Shown here piece after piece: positions 15,189 through 23,065 of a stretch of DNA of 64,000 nt. A model generated the notes under the pieces. It did no database searches. It was given only the letters and a program-made list of their open reading frames with translations, and was not told the DNA's origin. Source of the DNA: Desulfofundulus australicus DSM 11792 (GTDB lineage: Bacteria > Bacillota > Desulfotomaculia > Desulfotomaculales > Desulfovirgulaceae); contig NZ_FQUW01000005.1 of NCBI RefSeq assembly GCF_900129285.1, positions 62,001 through 126,000 of the forward strand. The letters are read 5' to 3'. Within the stretch, counting starts at the first letter, position 1; every line of letters starts with the position of its first letter. The position numbers were made by a program, and so were the translations under genes.

Positions 15189-17987
15189 TCAGGCCGTTTT
15201 CTCTTCTGCGGAAACAGTCTCCTCATGTCCGGTGCCTATTTCAACGGCCAAACTGGCTACCCGTCCCACCTGCCGGACAACATTTTCCACATGCTGCACA
15301 ATAATATTAAATTGCTGCCTGGTTTCCAGGGTAAAAACCAGATTTTCCCCGGCGGCGGAATTGCCGTTTCCGGCCACAGGAGATGTCTCCTGCTTTACTT
15401 TTTGAATGAAAATACCTATTTCCGTCGCCACGCGGGCAGACCGGGAAGCCAGTTCCTGGATCTCACCCATCAAAGCGGCAACTTCCCTTCCCTGGCCGCC
15501 AATTCTGACCGCCTCAAGGGAAGCGTTGAGGGCCAGCAGGTTCATCTGTTCAGCTATACCGGTAATCATATTGAGAACCCGGCCCGCTTCCAGGGTGGAA
15601 CGCTCCGGCGCATGGATGACAGTCGATAATTCGCCCACCAGCTCGTGAATTTTCTGCACCTGGGGCCGTATACTCTCCATGACCTCCCGCTCTTCCCGGA
15701 AAACCCGGAAACGTCCGGAAATATCTTTTTCCAGTTCCGGGATTACCGGTACCGGAGCTTCCCGCTCCACCGCCCTGGAAAGCAATTCTGTCCAATCGGC
15801 AGGCGGGAAGCCCATGCCGTGGATTTGATCGACCCATTCCCGTCGCAGACAGGCAGGACATATTTCGGCAGCCTCATGAAGGTGCCCGGGATAACCTTTT
15901 AAGCGCTCCCGTATGAAGTCCAGGTGCCTGGATGAAGCGAAGGATTGCCCGCATATACGGCAGGTTATCAATTCCACACGGTTCATCAAACTACCGCACA
16001 TGCGAATTTCCCTGAACCCGCCCTCGTCTTTCAGGGTAATGGCCCCGGTCGGGCAATTTACGGAACAGCTGCCGCACCCGATGCATCTGGCAGCCGGGCG
16101 CTCAAAATCCGTTAACTGTCCTTCACCGCCTTCAACATAACCCAGTTGAATGGCCTCCGCCCCCACCTTACGGCAGGTATCGGCACATTTACCGCAGGCA
16201 ATGCAGAGGTCGCACCGCAGACACCTGGCCGCTTCCAGAGCCGCGGTCTCAGGCTCAAGGCCTTTCATCACTTCTTCAAACGTCTCCTGTTTTTCAGGTA
16301 AATACTGGTTATCAAAGGTGTGCGCCCGTGAGCAACTCTTTTCCCGGGCGGTCGTCTGCATGAGGACGGCCACTTTTCTTTTTACCGGGTACTTGATGGC
16401 CGCGGAAGGCTTTTCGCCGCGCAAATAAGCGTCTATAGCTGCTGCCGCCCGCTTGCCGGCAGCAATGGCCTTGATAGCGCTGGCAGGGCCCGTAACCGCG
16501 TCACCGCCGGCAAAAACTCCCGGAAGGGAAGTTTCCATGGTATCCGGGTTAACAACTATGCGGTCGCGGGATACCTGCACCTGCACCGGGTCCGCTCCTC
16601 CGGAAAGAAAAGAGAGATCCGGCTTCTGGCCCACAGCAAAAATTACCATGTCAGCTTCCAGTTTGAACTCCGAATTTTTCACCGGCACCGGCCAGCGCCG
16701 GCCCGTAGCGTCGGGCTCGCTGAGCATATTCCGGATACATTCAATATACTGGAGGCGGCGACCACTGCCTCCCAGGCCGGTGGGGGAAATGAGATAATCC
16801 AGGATAATCCCTTCCCTTTCAGCGGCCTCAATTTCCTCATCCAGGGCCGGCATTTCCTGGCGGGAGCGACGATAAATAATCCTTACCTCATGGGCACCCA
16901 AACGGCGGGCCACGCGGGCCGCGTCAATGGCCACATTGCCGCCGCCAACCACAACCACTTTTTTGCCGCCGACTTCCACTGCGGGACGGCCGCTTCCCTC
17001 AAGCAGGCTCTGATTTACCAGCCTGAGAAAGGTTACCCCATCCATAACCCCGTCATACAAGTTATGGTTTGGCATGGGGATGGAACCTTTCCAGGCCCCG
17101 GTACCCAGGAATACCGCCGCATATTCTTCCAGCAACCGGGCAATGCCGTTTTCACCATTAACCGGACTGTTTAACCTTATCTCCACCCCCAGGGCCTGGA
17201 TGCGGGCTATTTCATCGCGGAGAACATCCCGGGGGAGCCGGTACGGGGGAATGCCGTAAGCCAGCATTCCCCCCGGCTCGGGCATGGCCTCGAAAATGGT
17301 TACGGAATAACCTCTCCTGGCCAGGAAGTAAGCGCAGGAAAGCCCGGCGGGACCGGATCCCACCACCGCTACTTTTTTGCCGGACTTCCTGACAGGCCTT
17401 GGTGAGAAAAGGTTTATCTTATTCCTTAATTCCCTTACCCGGTCGTAGGCCAGCCTTTTCAAAGCACAAATTGATACGGGAGCGTCAACCTCACCCCTGC
17501 GGCAGGCGCGTTCACAGGGATGCTCGCAGATGCGTCCCAGAACACCGGGCAGGGGAACATCCTCAAGTATAAGCTGCAATGCCTCGGCATACCTGCCCTC
17601 GCCAACCAGGGCAACATAATTGGGGATATCAATGCCCGCCGGGCAGGTAGCCTGGCAGGGTGCAAGCACCAGCTGGGAACATTCGGAAGCGGGACAGACC
17701 CGGTTTTCAATGTGTACAACAAAATCGTCCCTGTTTTCCCGCAAGATGGCCATTACTTCCGGTGCCACGCGTTTCCCCTGGCCACAGTGGCAGGAAAGGT
17801 GCAGCCTGTTGATCAGGGTCAGCAAGCCCTCCAGATCGCCCAGGCGGGCCCTGCCGCTCCTGATGGCGGACAGCAGCTTTAATGCTCTGTTCAGATTGGA
17901 GCGGCACTGGCCGCAAAGTCTTTCCATGTCCAGATAAGATTTTACAATTTCCTCCGCTTTCCTGACACTACAGGAAACCTTGACCAT
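15189..17987 (-). CDS. FAD/NAD(P) and Fe-S oxidoreductase fused to a chemoreceptor signalling tip
   Basis: 932 residues with an unusual order. Residues 1-95 resemble the C-terminal 4Fe-4S region of NuoF (CGQC at 25-28, SCHCGQG at 65-71). Residues 98-190 are the GltD-type N-terminal Fe-S region (Cys 98, 103, 111, 115, 154, 158, 162). Residues 200-525 hold two dinucleotide-binding folds (VVGSGPAGLSCAYFLARRGY; VVGGGNVAIDAARVARR) and end with GVFAGGDAVTGPASAIKAI. Residues 589-645 carry eight ferredoxin cysteines plus extras; 676-713 is a zinc-ribbon-like CxxC pair. Residues about 775-915 are a chemoreceptor hairpin: [20 protein letters not shown] aligns with the tip of the adjacent receptor, as do the flanks (GELSTVIH; QHVENVVRQVGRVAS). 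Tip residues usually used for CheA/CheW contact are partly changed (EAVRIGG for EAARAGE). There is no membrane segment, so it is cytoplasmic. It lies 23 bases after the ferredoxin gene and likely passes electrons between NAD(P)H and the molybdopterin enzyme. Confidence 0.85.
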   Translation of the reverse strand: MVKVSCSVRKAEEIVKSYLDMERLCGQCRSNLNRALKLLSAIRSGRARLGDLEGLLTLINRLHLSCHCGQGKRVAPEVMAILRENRDDFVVHIENRVCPASECSQLVLAPCQATCPAGIDIPNYVALVGEGRYAEALQLILEDVPLPGVLGRICEHPCERACRRGEVDAPVSICALKRLAYDRVRELRNKINLFSPRPVRKSGKKVAVVGSGPAGLSCAYFLARRGYSVTIFEAMPEPGGMLAYGIPPYRLPRDVLRDEIARIQALGVEIRLNSPVNGENGIARLLEEYAAVFLGTGAWKGSIPMPNHNLYDGVMDGVTFLRLVNQSLLEGSGRPAVEVGGKKVVVVGGGNVAIDAARVARRLGAHEVRIIYRRSRQEMPALDEEIEAAEREGIILDYLISPTGLGGSGRRLQYIECIRNMLSEPDATGRRWPVPVKNSEFKLEADMVIFAVGQKPDLSFLSGGADPVQVQVSRDRIVVNPDTMETSLPGVFAGGDAVTGPASAIKAIAAGKRAAAAIDAYLRGEKPSAAIKYPVKRKVAVLMQTTAREKSCSRAHTFDNQYLPEKQETFEEVMKGLEPETAALEAARCLRCDLCIACGKCADTCRKVGAEAIQLGYVEGGEGQLTDFERPAARCIGCGSCSVNCPTGAITLKDEGGFREIRMCGSLMNRVELITCRICGQSFASSRHLDFIRERLKGYPGHLHEAAEICPACLRREWVDQIHGMGFPPADWTELLSRAVEREAPVPVIPELEKDISGRFRVFREEREVMESIRPQVQKIHELVGELSTVIHAPERSTLEAGRVLNMITGIAEQMNLLALNASLEAVRIGGQGREVAALMGEIQELASRSARVATEIGIFIQKVKQETSPVAGNGNSAAGENLVFTLETRQQFNIIVQHVENVVRQVGRVASLAVEIGTGHEETVSAEEKTA

Positions 17988-18010
17988 ATATATCTGCTCC
18001 TTTATCTACT

Positions 18011-18514
18011 CTACCCCACAGCAGTAATCTGATGGACATGGCGGACCCTTTTTACATCCGGCATCCGCTCGGCAGGACCGAAAAGAAGGCACCCGGTGGG
18101 ACAGGCGGTAACACAAGCCGGTTTGAGGCCGGCATCAATGCGGTCCATACAGTAATCGCACTTCACGGCCTTCCCCTTCCTGGCATCCCACTGGGGAGCA
18201 CCCCAGGGGCAGGCCATGATGCAGCTCTTGCAGCCCACACAGAGTTCCTGAACGATAAAAACAATCCCATCTTTGGGCCTCTTCTGTACTGCCCCGGTGG
18301 GACAGGCCGGTACGCACCAGGGCTCCTCACAGTGAAAACAGGGCATGAAAATGCTGGTTGCCTGGGGCCGGCTGCCTGCCTGGACAGGGCCTACCACCAC
18401 TATCTGGTTCGGCCTGGGTCCCGGATCCAAACCTTTATTAACCTTGCACTGCACTTCACAGCTGCGGCAGGAAATACATTTTTTTTCATCCTGGTACAGG
18501 TAATATTTGCTCAT
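18011..18514 (-). CDS. four-cluster ferredoxin subunit (DmsB/PhsB type)
   Basis: 167 residues from the ATG at 18514, preceded by TAGGGGGTC; a longer in-frame start lacks a ribosome site. Sixteen cysteines in four groups are visible: CISCRSCEVQC, CFHCEEPWCVPACP, CVGCKSCIMACP, and CDYC with CVTACP. This is the standard electron-transfer subunit of molybdopterin oxidoreductases (Dms/Phs/Ttr/Psr B subunits), holding four [4Fe-4S] clusters in a line. It follows the catalytic subunit gene by 36 bases. There is no gene for a membrane anchor of the NrfD/PsrC type, so electrons probably come from or go to the soluble flavoprotein fusion encoded next. A close paralogue is encoded at 23971-24495. Confidence 0.92.
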   Translation of the reverse strand: MSKYYLYQDEKKCISCRSCEVQCKVNKGLDPGPRPNQIVVVGPVQAGSRPQATSIFMPCFHCEEPWCVPACPTGAVQKRPKDGIVFIVQELCVGCKSCIMACPWGAPQWDARKGKAVKCDYCMDRIDAGLKPACVTACPTGCLLFGPAERMPDVKRVRHVHQITAVG

Positions 18515-18550
18515 CGATTGACCCCCTAGACAAATCATTTACCTCTCTAA

Positions 18551-20635
18551 TCATTTAATTGGCCTGACGGTTACGTAAATACCCTGTAAAGCCGGGCTGC
18601 CGCCCACCATATCGGTGATGTTTTCCTGCAGCAGAGCATCCATGGCCCCTTTGCCGTAGCACCTGGACTGCACAGGTACCTTGTGGCCAAAACCGTGCAG
18701 CATAAAGACCGCTTCGGGATGGATGAGGTCCGTGACAAAGGCACGGATAGTGTCCCGGCCCCGGGAAGAGATAACTTCTACCATCTGGCCGTTTTTTATG
18801 CCCAGTTTTGCCGCCTGGCGCGTATTGATCCAGAGGACATTTTCGGGGACCAGTTCATTTAAAAGAGGGTTATTCTGCGTCGACACATGGGTGTGGGCCG
18901 CAGCTCTGCCGATCATCAGGCGGAAATATCCTTCCGGGGGCGCCGGTACGGGCTCATATGCCGGGAAGGATGGGAAACCGTTTTTCTCCAGCAGGCTGGA
19001 CACAAATTCAATTTTCCCCGACGGAGTCTTCAGCTTAATCCCGTCCTTACGGTCCCAGTAAATGGGCTCATCGCTGAGGGAAACATAGCCCTTTTCGTCA
19101 AAGTCGCTGATGCTGATACCGGTTCCCTGCAACTGGTAAGCCCACAGTTCTTCCAGGGTATGATAGGGGAAATACTGGCCGATACCCAGGCGGTCAGCCA
19201 GGGATTTCATAATTTCCCAGCCCGGCTTGGTATCATAGCGCGGGGATACAGCGGGCCTGCGCATGTAGAGGGCCGGTTTCAAACCATTGGCCTCCTGGAT
19301 GGAGTCTCCCCTTTCCAGATAGGTGGATTCGGGTAGAACCACATCGGAATACCAGGCTATTTCGCTGAACTGAATATCTATGGTCACCAACAGGTCGAGA
19401 TTTTCCAGGGCTCGCCTGGTGTATTCGTAGTCCGGAATGGAAAGCAGCGGGTTAAAGCGCCAGACAAGCAGCGCCTTAACCGGATATGGATCTTCTTCCA
19501 GAATAGCCTTAGGCAGCATCTGGACCACGCCGTGGGCCGGATCGGGCAGTGGCAGCCTGGATGTGCCCACACCATCGCATCTTTCCTCGGTTACTTTGGG
19601 CAGCTCCTGGTCTGTTAATTTGTTAAGCGGCTTCCTGCCTGCATCCTTGGCGCCCTTCTTGAAAAAGATTCCTCCCGGAGCTTCTATGCTGCCCATAAGG
19701 GCGTTCAGCATGATAATGGATCTTCTGAAATATATCTCGTTAAGGTAATGAGAACACCGGTAGCCGTAATGGAAGATCACCGACGGTTTGGCCTCGCTGA
19801 CCTCCCTGGCCAGAGAAACTATTTCGTAAGCAGGAATGCCGGTTTCTTTTTCCGCCCATTCAGGAGTATAGGGTTCCACGAATTGCTGCAGTTCCTTCAA
19901 CCCGAGCACCCAGCGGTTCACAAATTCCTTGTCGTACAGCCCTTCCTTTAATATGACGTGCATCAAAGCGTAGTTCAGGGCCAGATCCGTTCCGGGCCGG
20001 ATCATCAGGTATTTATGGGCTTTAGTAGCCGTTACGGTAACCCGCGGGTCGATGTAAGTCAGCCTGGTCCCCTTTTCCAGGGCCTGCATCAACTGCTTGA
20101 CTGCCTTGAGTTCCAGTGATTCAAAGATATTGCGACCGTAAAGAACTATATGTTTGGTCTTGCCCCAGTCTACCCCCACCTGGCCGTCGGTATAACCGGT
20201 CAGGGTCCGGAAAGCGGTATTCAGAGAGCCCTTGCAGCAGGAATCATGGGTGAAATAGTTGGGAGATCCCAGGGCCTTTAAAAATGTTTTGCTGATATGG
20301 GAGTTAAGCTGTGCCCTTTCAGTCAGGGCGATGGCTCGCCCGCCATATTTTTCTTTCACCTCGGCCAGTTTTGCCGCCACGTAATCCAGCGCTTCCTCCC
20401 AGGATGCTTCCCGCCACTGACCGGAACCCCTGGGGCCGGTGCGGATCAGGGGCCTTTTCAATCTCTCATCATCGTTTAAAAGCCTTACCCCCGCCGCCCC
20501 CTTGGGGCAGATGCTCCCTTCAATACCGGCAACGTGAGGGTTACCTTCAATCAACTTAACGTCATCATTTTCTACCATTACCTTGATGGGACACCTTACC
20601 GTGCACATAAAACAGATGCTGTAGACACTTTCCAT
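18551..20635 (-). CDS. cytoplasmic molybdopterin oxidoreductase, Phs/Psr-like catalytic subunit
   Basis: 694 residues from the ATG at 20635, which has GGAGG 8 bases upstream. The N-terminus has a [4Fe-4S] motif, CFMCTVRCPIKVMVEN and the fourth Cys in GSICPKGAAG, followed by the three molybdopterin domains (GKTKHIVLYGRNIFESLELK; TYIDPRVTVTATKA; SDVVLPESTYLERGD) and the C-terminal dinucleotide-binding domain (NTRQAAKLGIKNGQMVEV). A Cys pair in THDSCCKGSLNTAF sits where the Mo ligand is expected. It has no twin-arginine signal, unlike most thiosulfate, polysulfide and arsenate reductases, so it works in the cytoplasm. The neighbouring TauE exporter suggests a sulfur oxyanion or sulfur substrate. 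The family is broad, and formate, arsenate or selenium compounds cannot be excluded. Confidence 0.85.
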   Translation of the reverse strand: MESVYSICFMCTVRCPIKVMVENDDVKLIEGNPHVAGIEGSICPKGAAGVRLLNDDERLKRPLIRTGPRGSGQWREASWEEALDYVAAKLAEVKEKYGGRAIALTERAQLNSHISKTFLKALGSPNYFTHDSCCKGSLNTAFRTLTGYTDGQVGVDWGKTKHIVLYGRNIFESLELKAVKQLMQALEKGTRLTYIDPRVTVTATKAHKYLMIRPGTDLALNYALMHVILKEGLYDKEFVNRWVLGLKELQQFVEPYTPEWAEKETGIPAYEIVSLAREVSEAKPSVIFHYGYRCSHYLNEIYFRRSIIMLNALMGSIEAPGGIFFKKGAKDAGRKPLNKLTDQELPKVTEERCDGVGTSRLPLPDPAHGVVQMLPKAILEEDPYPVKALLVWRFNPLLSIPDYEYTRRALENLDLLVTIDIQFSEIAWYSDVVLPESTYLERGDSIQEANGLKPALYMRRPAVSPRYDTKPGWEIMKSLADRLGIGQYFPYHTLEELWAYQLQGTGISISDFDEKGYVSLSDEPIYWDRKDGIKLKTPSGKIEFVSSLLEKNGFPSFPAYEPVPAPPEGYFRLMIGRAAAHTHVSTQNNPLLNELVPENVLWINTRQAAKLGIKNGQMVEVISSRGRDTIRAFVTDLIHPEAVFMLHGFGHKVPVQSRCYGKGAMDALLQENITDMVGGSPALQGIYVTVRPIK

Positions 20636-20705
20636 AAGGGAAGCCTCCACTTTAATAGTTTAATGTAAAAATTTAAATTATAAGTAAGTTTACGGGTTTA
20701 CTTTA

Positions 20706-21257
20706 TCAAGTAATGTTAGGGGCGGAACTTTTCTCATATTCCATCAGCATCCGGTGAATATTCCGGAAGTAGGGAAGCCGGTTTTTTACCCTTCCGAAAA
20801 ACATGCGGGCCAGGATGTAACAAATTATAAAGGTAAAAACGTAATTTACAGCCAGGCCGGTAAAGGGGATGGGAAACTCAATGCCGGTAAAACGCAGCTG
20901 CATCCAGGCCAGGGCAAAGAAAGCCGGCCACAGGGCGGCTGCCGAAAGACCAACCATGTTAAAGAAAACCCGGCCAAAGGTATCGTTGGCTTCCTTGTTG
21001 CAGGCATCGTAACTTCTCTTATCCCCCAGCTTTAAGGCCAGCATGGTCAGCTGTTGCAGGTTAGCCAGCCGGATATTCAGCCGGTCCAGGTGGTTTTTGT
21101 TCACCAGGAAGACCAGGGATATGGTAAATTCACCAACGACCACCGCCAGGAGCGCCAGCAGGAAGGTGCCCAGGAAATAATCGATAACCGGGTGGCCGCA
21201 GATTTTGTATAACAAGATCAATACTTTATCCACCAGTTCCCAAAGGCCCATAATCAA
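20706..21257 (-). CDS. small membrane protein with three segments (DUF106-like layout)
   Basis: 183 residues. One membrane segment near the start (about 24-52, DYFLGTFLLALLAVVVGEFT), a charged helical cytoplasmic part (DRLNIRLANLQQLTMLALKL, about 57-90), then two further segments (about 97-122 and 132-155) and a basic tail. That layout and the helix before the second segment recall the DUF106/EMC3 insertase-like superfamily, but the similarity is only one of pattern. In this position, between the exporter and the molybdopterin enzyme, it may help assembly or anchor the soluble enzyme to the membrane. It follows the exporter gene by 81 bases, with a strong hairpin in the gap. Confidence 0.6.
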   Translation of the reverse strand: MIMGLWELVDKVLILLYKICGHPVIDYFLGTFLLALLAVVVGEFTISLVFLVNKNHLDRLNIRLANLQQLTMLALKLGDKRSYDACNKEANDTFGRVFFNMVGLSAAALWPAFFALAWMQLRFTGIEFPIPFTGLAVNYVFTFIICYILARMFFGRVKNRLPYFRNIHRMLMEYEKSSAPNIT

Positions 21258-21283
21258 GCCCCCGTTTAAAACAGTTAGTGGCT

Positions 21284-21316
21284 CCAGGTTCCCCGGGGAA
21301 AAACCGGGGAACCTGG
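21284..21316 (-). promoter_or_regulatory. strong intergenic hairpin after the TauE exporter gene
   Basis: CCAGGTTCCCCGG (21284-21296) and CCGGGGAACCTGG (21304-21316) are perfect 13-bp complements around a 7-base loop. On the minus strand a short CTGTTTTAAAC follows some 10 bases later, so termination would be partial. It may protect the exporter mRNA or lower expression of the genes downstream. Confidence 0.55.
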
Positions 21317-21338
21317 TCCGGGTACCAGCAGGTGAGTC

Positions 21339-22538
21339 TTACATCGGAACCCAGGCAGTCCCGAAGAATCCCTTGCTGAAGTAGCCGAGTCCCACATACA
21401 GGGCGAGGAGAACAAATATTCTCTTCAGCCAGATATCCGGGATATACTTCTGGGTGCGCGGACCGATCATGGAACCGATAAATACGCCGATCAATTCCAC
21501 GCCGATCATGCCCCAGTCCATGGCGGCACCGGCCACGGTGATATAGGTGGTGATACTGGTCAGCATGCTCACCAGCACGGCCATGGCCGAAGTCCCGGCC
21601 ACCACGAACATGGGCAGGCCCACGATACTGGTCAGGTAGGGTACATATAAGAAACCGCCGCCCACGCCCAGGAAGGCTGAAATAGCCGCAATTACCACGC
21701 CGCCCACAAAAGCCCAGATGGGATTGAACTTAAATTCCACGCCGAAGAAGGTGAACTTCGATTCAGTAAGTCCCCACTGGGTAACTCTGATCCCCTGGGA
21801 TGCTTCGTCCTTCTTTTCCTTAATACTTTGCTCAAAAGCCTTGGCCGCTTCTTTGGCCGCCTTCTTGCTGGCCTGCCCCCGGGGGGTCGTCTCATACAAC
21901 AGGACACCGCCCACCACGAAGACAAACAGCCCGAACCAGCCCTGATACTGGCTGAAGCTGACCTTGCCGCCGGTCAGGGCAGGAATGGCCACAGCGCCCA
22001 CAATGGAACCCAACCCCAGAGCCAGGCCCAGGGGCCAGGCCAGACGCTTGGCCCTCAGGTAGTTAATGGTGCTCAGCAGGGATGACAAACCAACCAGAAA
22101 CTGGTTGGAGGTGCGGATGCTGTCTGTTAGTAGCTTGTTAACCTGGGGCGCGGTGTTCTTAAAGGTCTTGATATAGTCACCCAAACCGTAAACGGTCATA
22201 TGACCTACCCCGGCCATGATGCCGCCAAAGGCGCCCACAGTGGAGAAGATCCAGCCCACCCAGATGGCCCACAGGATGGCCACCAGGTAATTAATCTGGG
22301 GCGCTCCGGGGATGCCGAAAGCCCCCCTGGGTGCATTGGGGTCAATCTCCCCTTTGCCCGTACCCACCGGGGCATTGGCTATGGCTTCCCCCAGTTTTCC
22401 CTTCAAGCCAAGGTCGCTTCCCACCAGCTGTGGCTGGGAACCCTGTTGTGCTCCCACTCCGCTGGCACCTAAAACCAGAATTGCCAGCATCAGCAGCAGG
22501 GTAACCAGGGCAATTTTATGGACAATTCCCTTTTTCAT
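21339..22538 (-). CDS. TauE/SafE-family sulfite/sulfur-anion exporter
   Basis: 399 residues, longer than the usual 250-300. An N-terminal signal-like segment (about 8-30) is followed by a Gly/Pro-rich outside loop of about 55 residues, then two bundles of membrane segments. Each bundle has the family repeat: WVGWIFSTVGAFGGIMAGVG in the first half and AISAFLGVGGGFLYVPYLTS in the second, with GTSAMAVLVSMLTSITTYIT after. A charged Lys/Ala-rich cytoplasmic loop (about 225-250) separates the halves. TauE/SafE proteins move sulfite, sulfoacetate and related organosulfur anions. It is the first gene of the minus-strand run leading to the molybdopterin enzyme, so it probably brings in the substrate or removes the product of that enzyme. 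The direction cannot be told. Confidence 0.88.
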   Translation of the reverse strand: MKKGIVHKIALVTLLLMLAILVLGASGVGAQQGSQPQLVGSDLGLKGKLGEAIANAPVGTGKGEIDPNAPRGAFGIPGAPQINYLVAILWAIWVGWIFSTVGAFGGIMAGVGHMTVYGLGDYIKTFKNTAPQVNKLLTDSIRTSNQFLVGLSSLLSTINYLRAKRLAWPLGLALGLGSIVGAVAIPALTGGKVSFSQYQGWFGLFVFVVGGVLLYETTPRGQASKKAAKEAAKAFEQSIKEKKDEASQGIRVTQWGLTESKFTFFGVEFKFNPIWAFVGGVVIAAISAFLGVGGGFLYVPYLTSIVGLPMFVVAGTSAMAVLVSMLTSITTYITVAGAAMDWGMIGVELIGVFIGSMIGPRTQKYIPDIWLKRIFVLLALYVGLGYFSKGFFGTAWVPM

Positions 22539-22727
22539 TTAATCCTCCCCCAAAATCAAGAGATGAATTTAAAATACCCTTAATAAGTTCATCATACATC
22601 CTTACTGGTGGTAAAAAAGCAAATCAACCGGTTTATAAAATACAGCCCCAAAATGTTCAGCCTAACTTGATGCCCACCTCCTCATTATAAATTCAAACAA
22701 CTCACCTCCTCAAACAACCGTGTTGGG

Positions 22728-22733
22728 ATTATA
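22728..22733 (-). promoter_or_regulatory. candidate -10 element of the TauE-led operon
   Basis: TATAAT on the minus strand (ATTATA at 22728-22733). The -35 region 17 bases upstream (TATGTC) is poor, which is what an activator-dependent promoter shows. The leader would be about 185 bases and contains two GGAGGTG sequences not followed by long frames. Confidence 0.4.
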
Positions 22734-22749
22734 CATAATTAAATATAAT

Positions 22750-22798
22750 CGACATAATAAAAAGCCAATGTCGGATAGATGACATAATTAAAGTCATC
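22750..22798. promoter_or_regulatory. two adjacent inverted repeats with GACAT/ATGTC-like cores
   Basis: CGACAT (22750-22755) / ATGTCG (22768-22773), and GATGAC (22778-22783) / GTCATC (22793-22798). They lie just upstream of the weak -35 of the minus-strand operon. The arm spacing (12 and 9 bases) does not fit a Crp/Fnr dimer, so another regulator or DNA structure may be involved. Confidence 0.4.
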
Positions 22799-22814
22799 CT
22801 GCAGACACCCCCGG

Positions 22815-22830
22815 TGTCATTCTATTGACA
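22815..22830. promoter_or_regulatory. TGTCA-N6-TGACA site, candidate Crp/Fnr-family operator
   Basis: TGTCA (22815-22819), six bases, TGACA (22826-22830), a perfect inverted repeat with the arm spacing of Crp/Fnr-family sites. It lies in the divergent control region shared with the Crp/Fnr-type gene at 23066, about 90 bases upstream of the candidate TATAAT of the exporter-molybdoenzyme operon. Confidence 0.5.
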
Positions 22831-22928
22831 TATTGCGATAATATTTTCATATTGTTTTGTATCGCCCAATTCTATCCTGCTCTGGCTGCTATTTACCAGC
22901 ATAATTAAACCCATTCTTACATCAACCA

Positions 22929-22958
22929 TTGACAGGGATAAATAAATAGAAATATAAT
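22929..22958 (+). promoter_or_regulatory. sigma-A promoter of the Crp/Fnr regulator gene
   Basis: TTGACA (22929-22934), 18-base spacer, TATAAT (22953-22958): both elements are perfect. The transcript would start near 22965 and carry a leader of about 100 bases. Confidence 0.72.
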
Positions 22959-23065
22959 AAATGATAAACGTATTAACTTTTCTTATAAATAGTTGTTAAA
23001 AAAACCAAGAATTTTCTAGAAAGTTTTAAGTGGAGAAAAACCCTTTTTACAGGGGGGACAGGGAT

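Noticed and set aside
20706-21257. NrfD/PsrC-type membrane anchor of the molybdoenzyme
   Set aside because: Only three membrane segments and no quinol-site pattern; the layout is DUF106-like instead.
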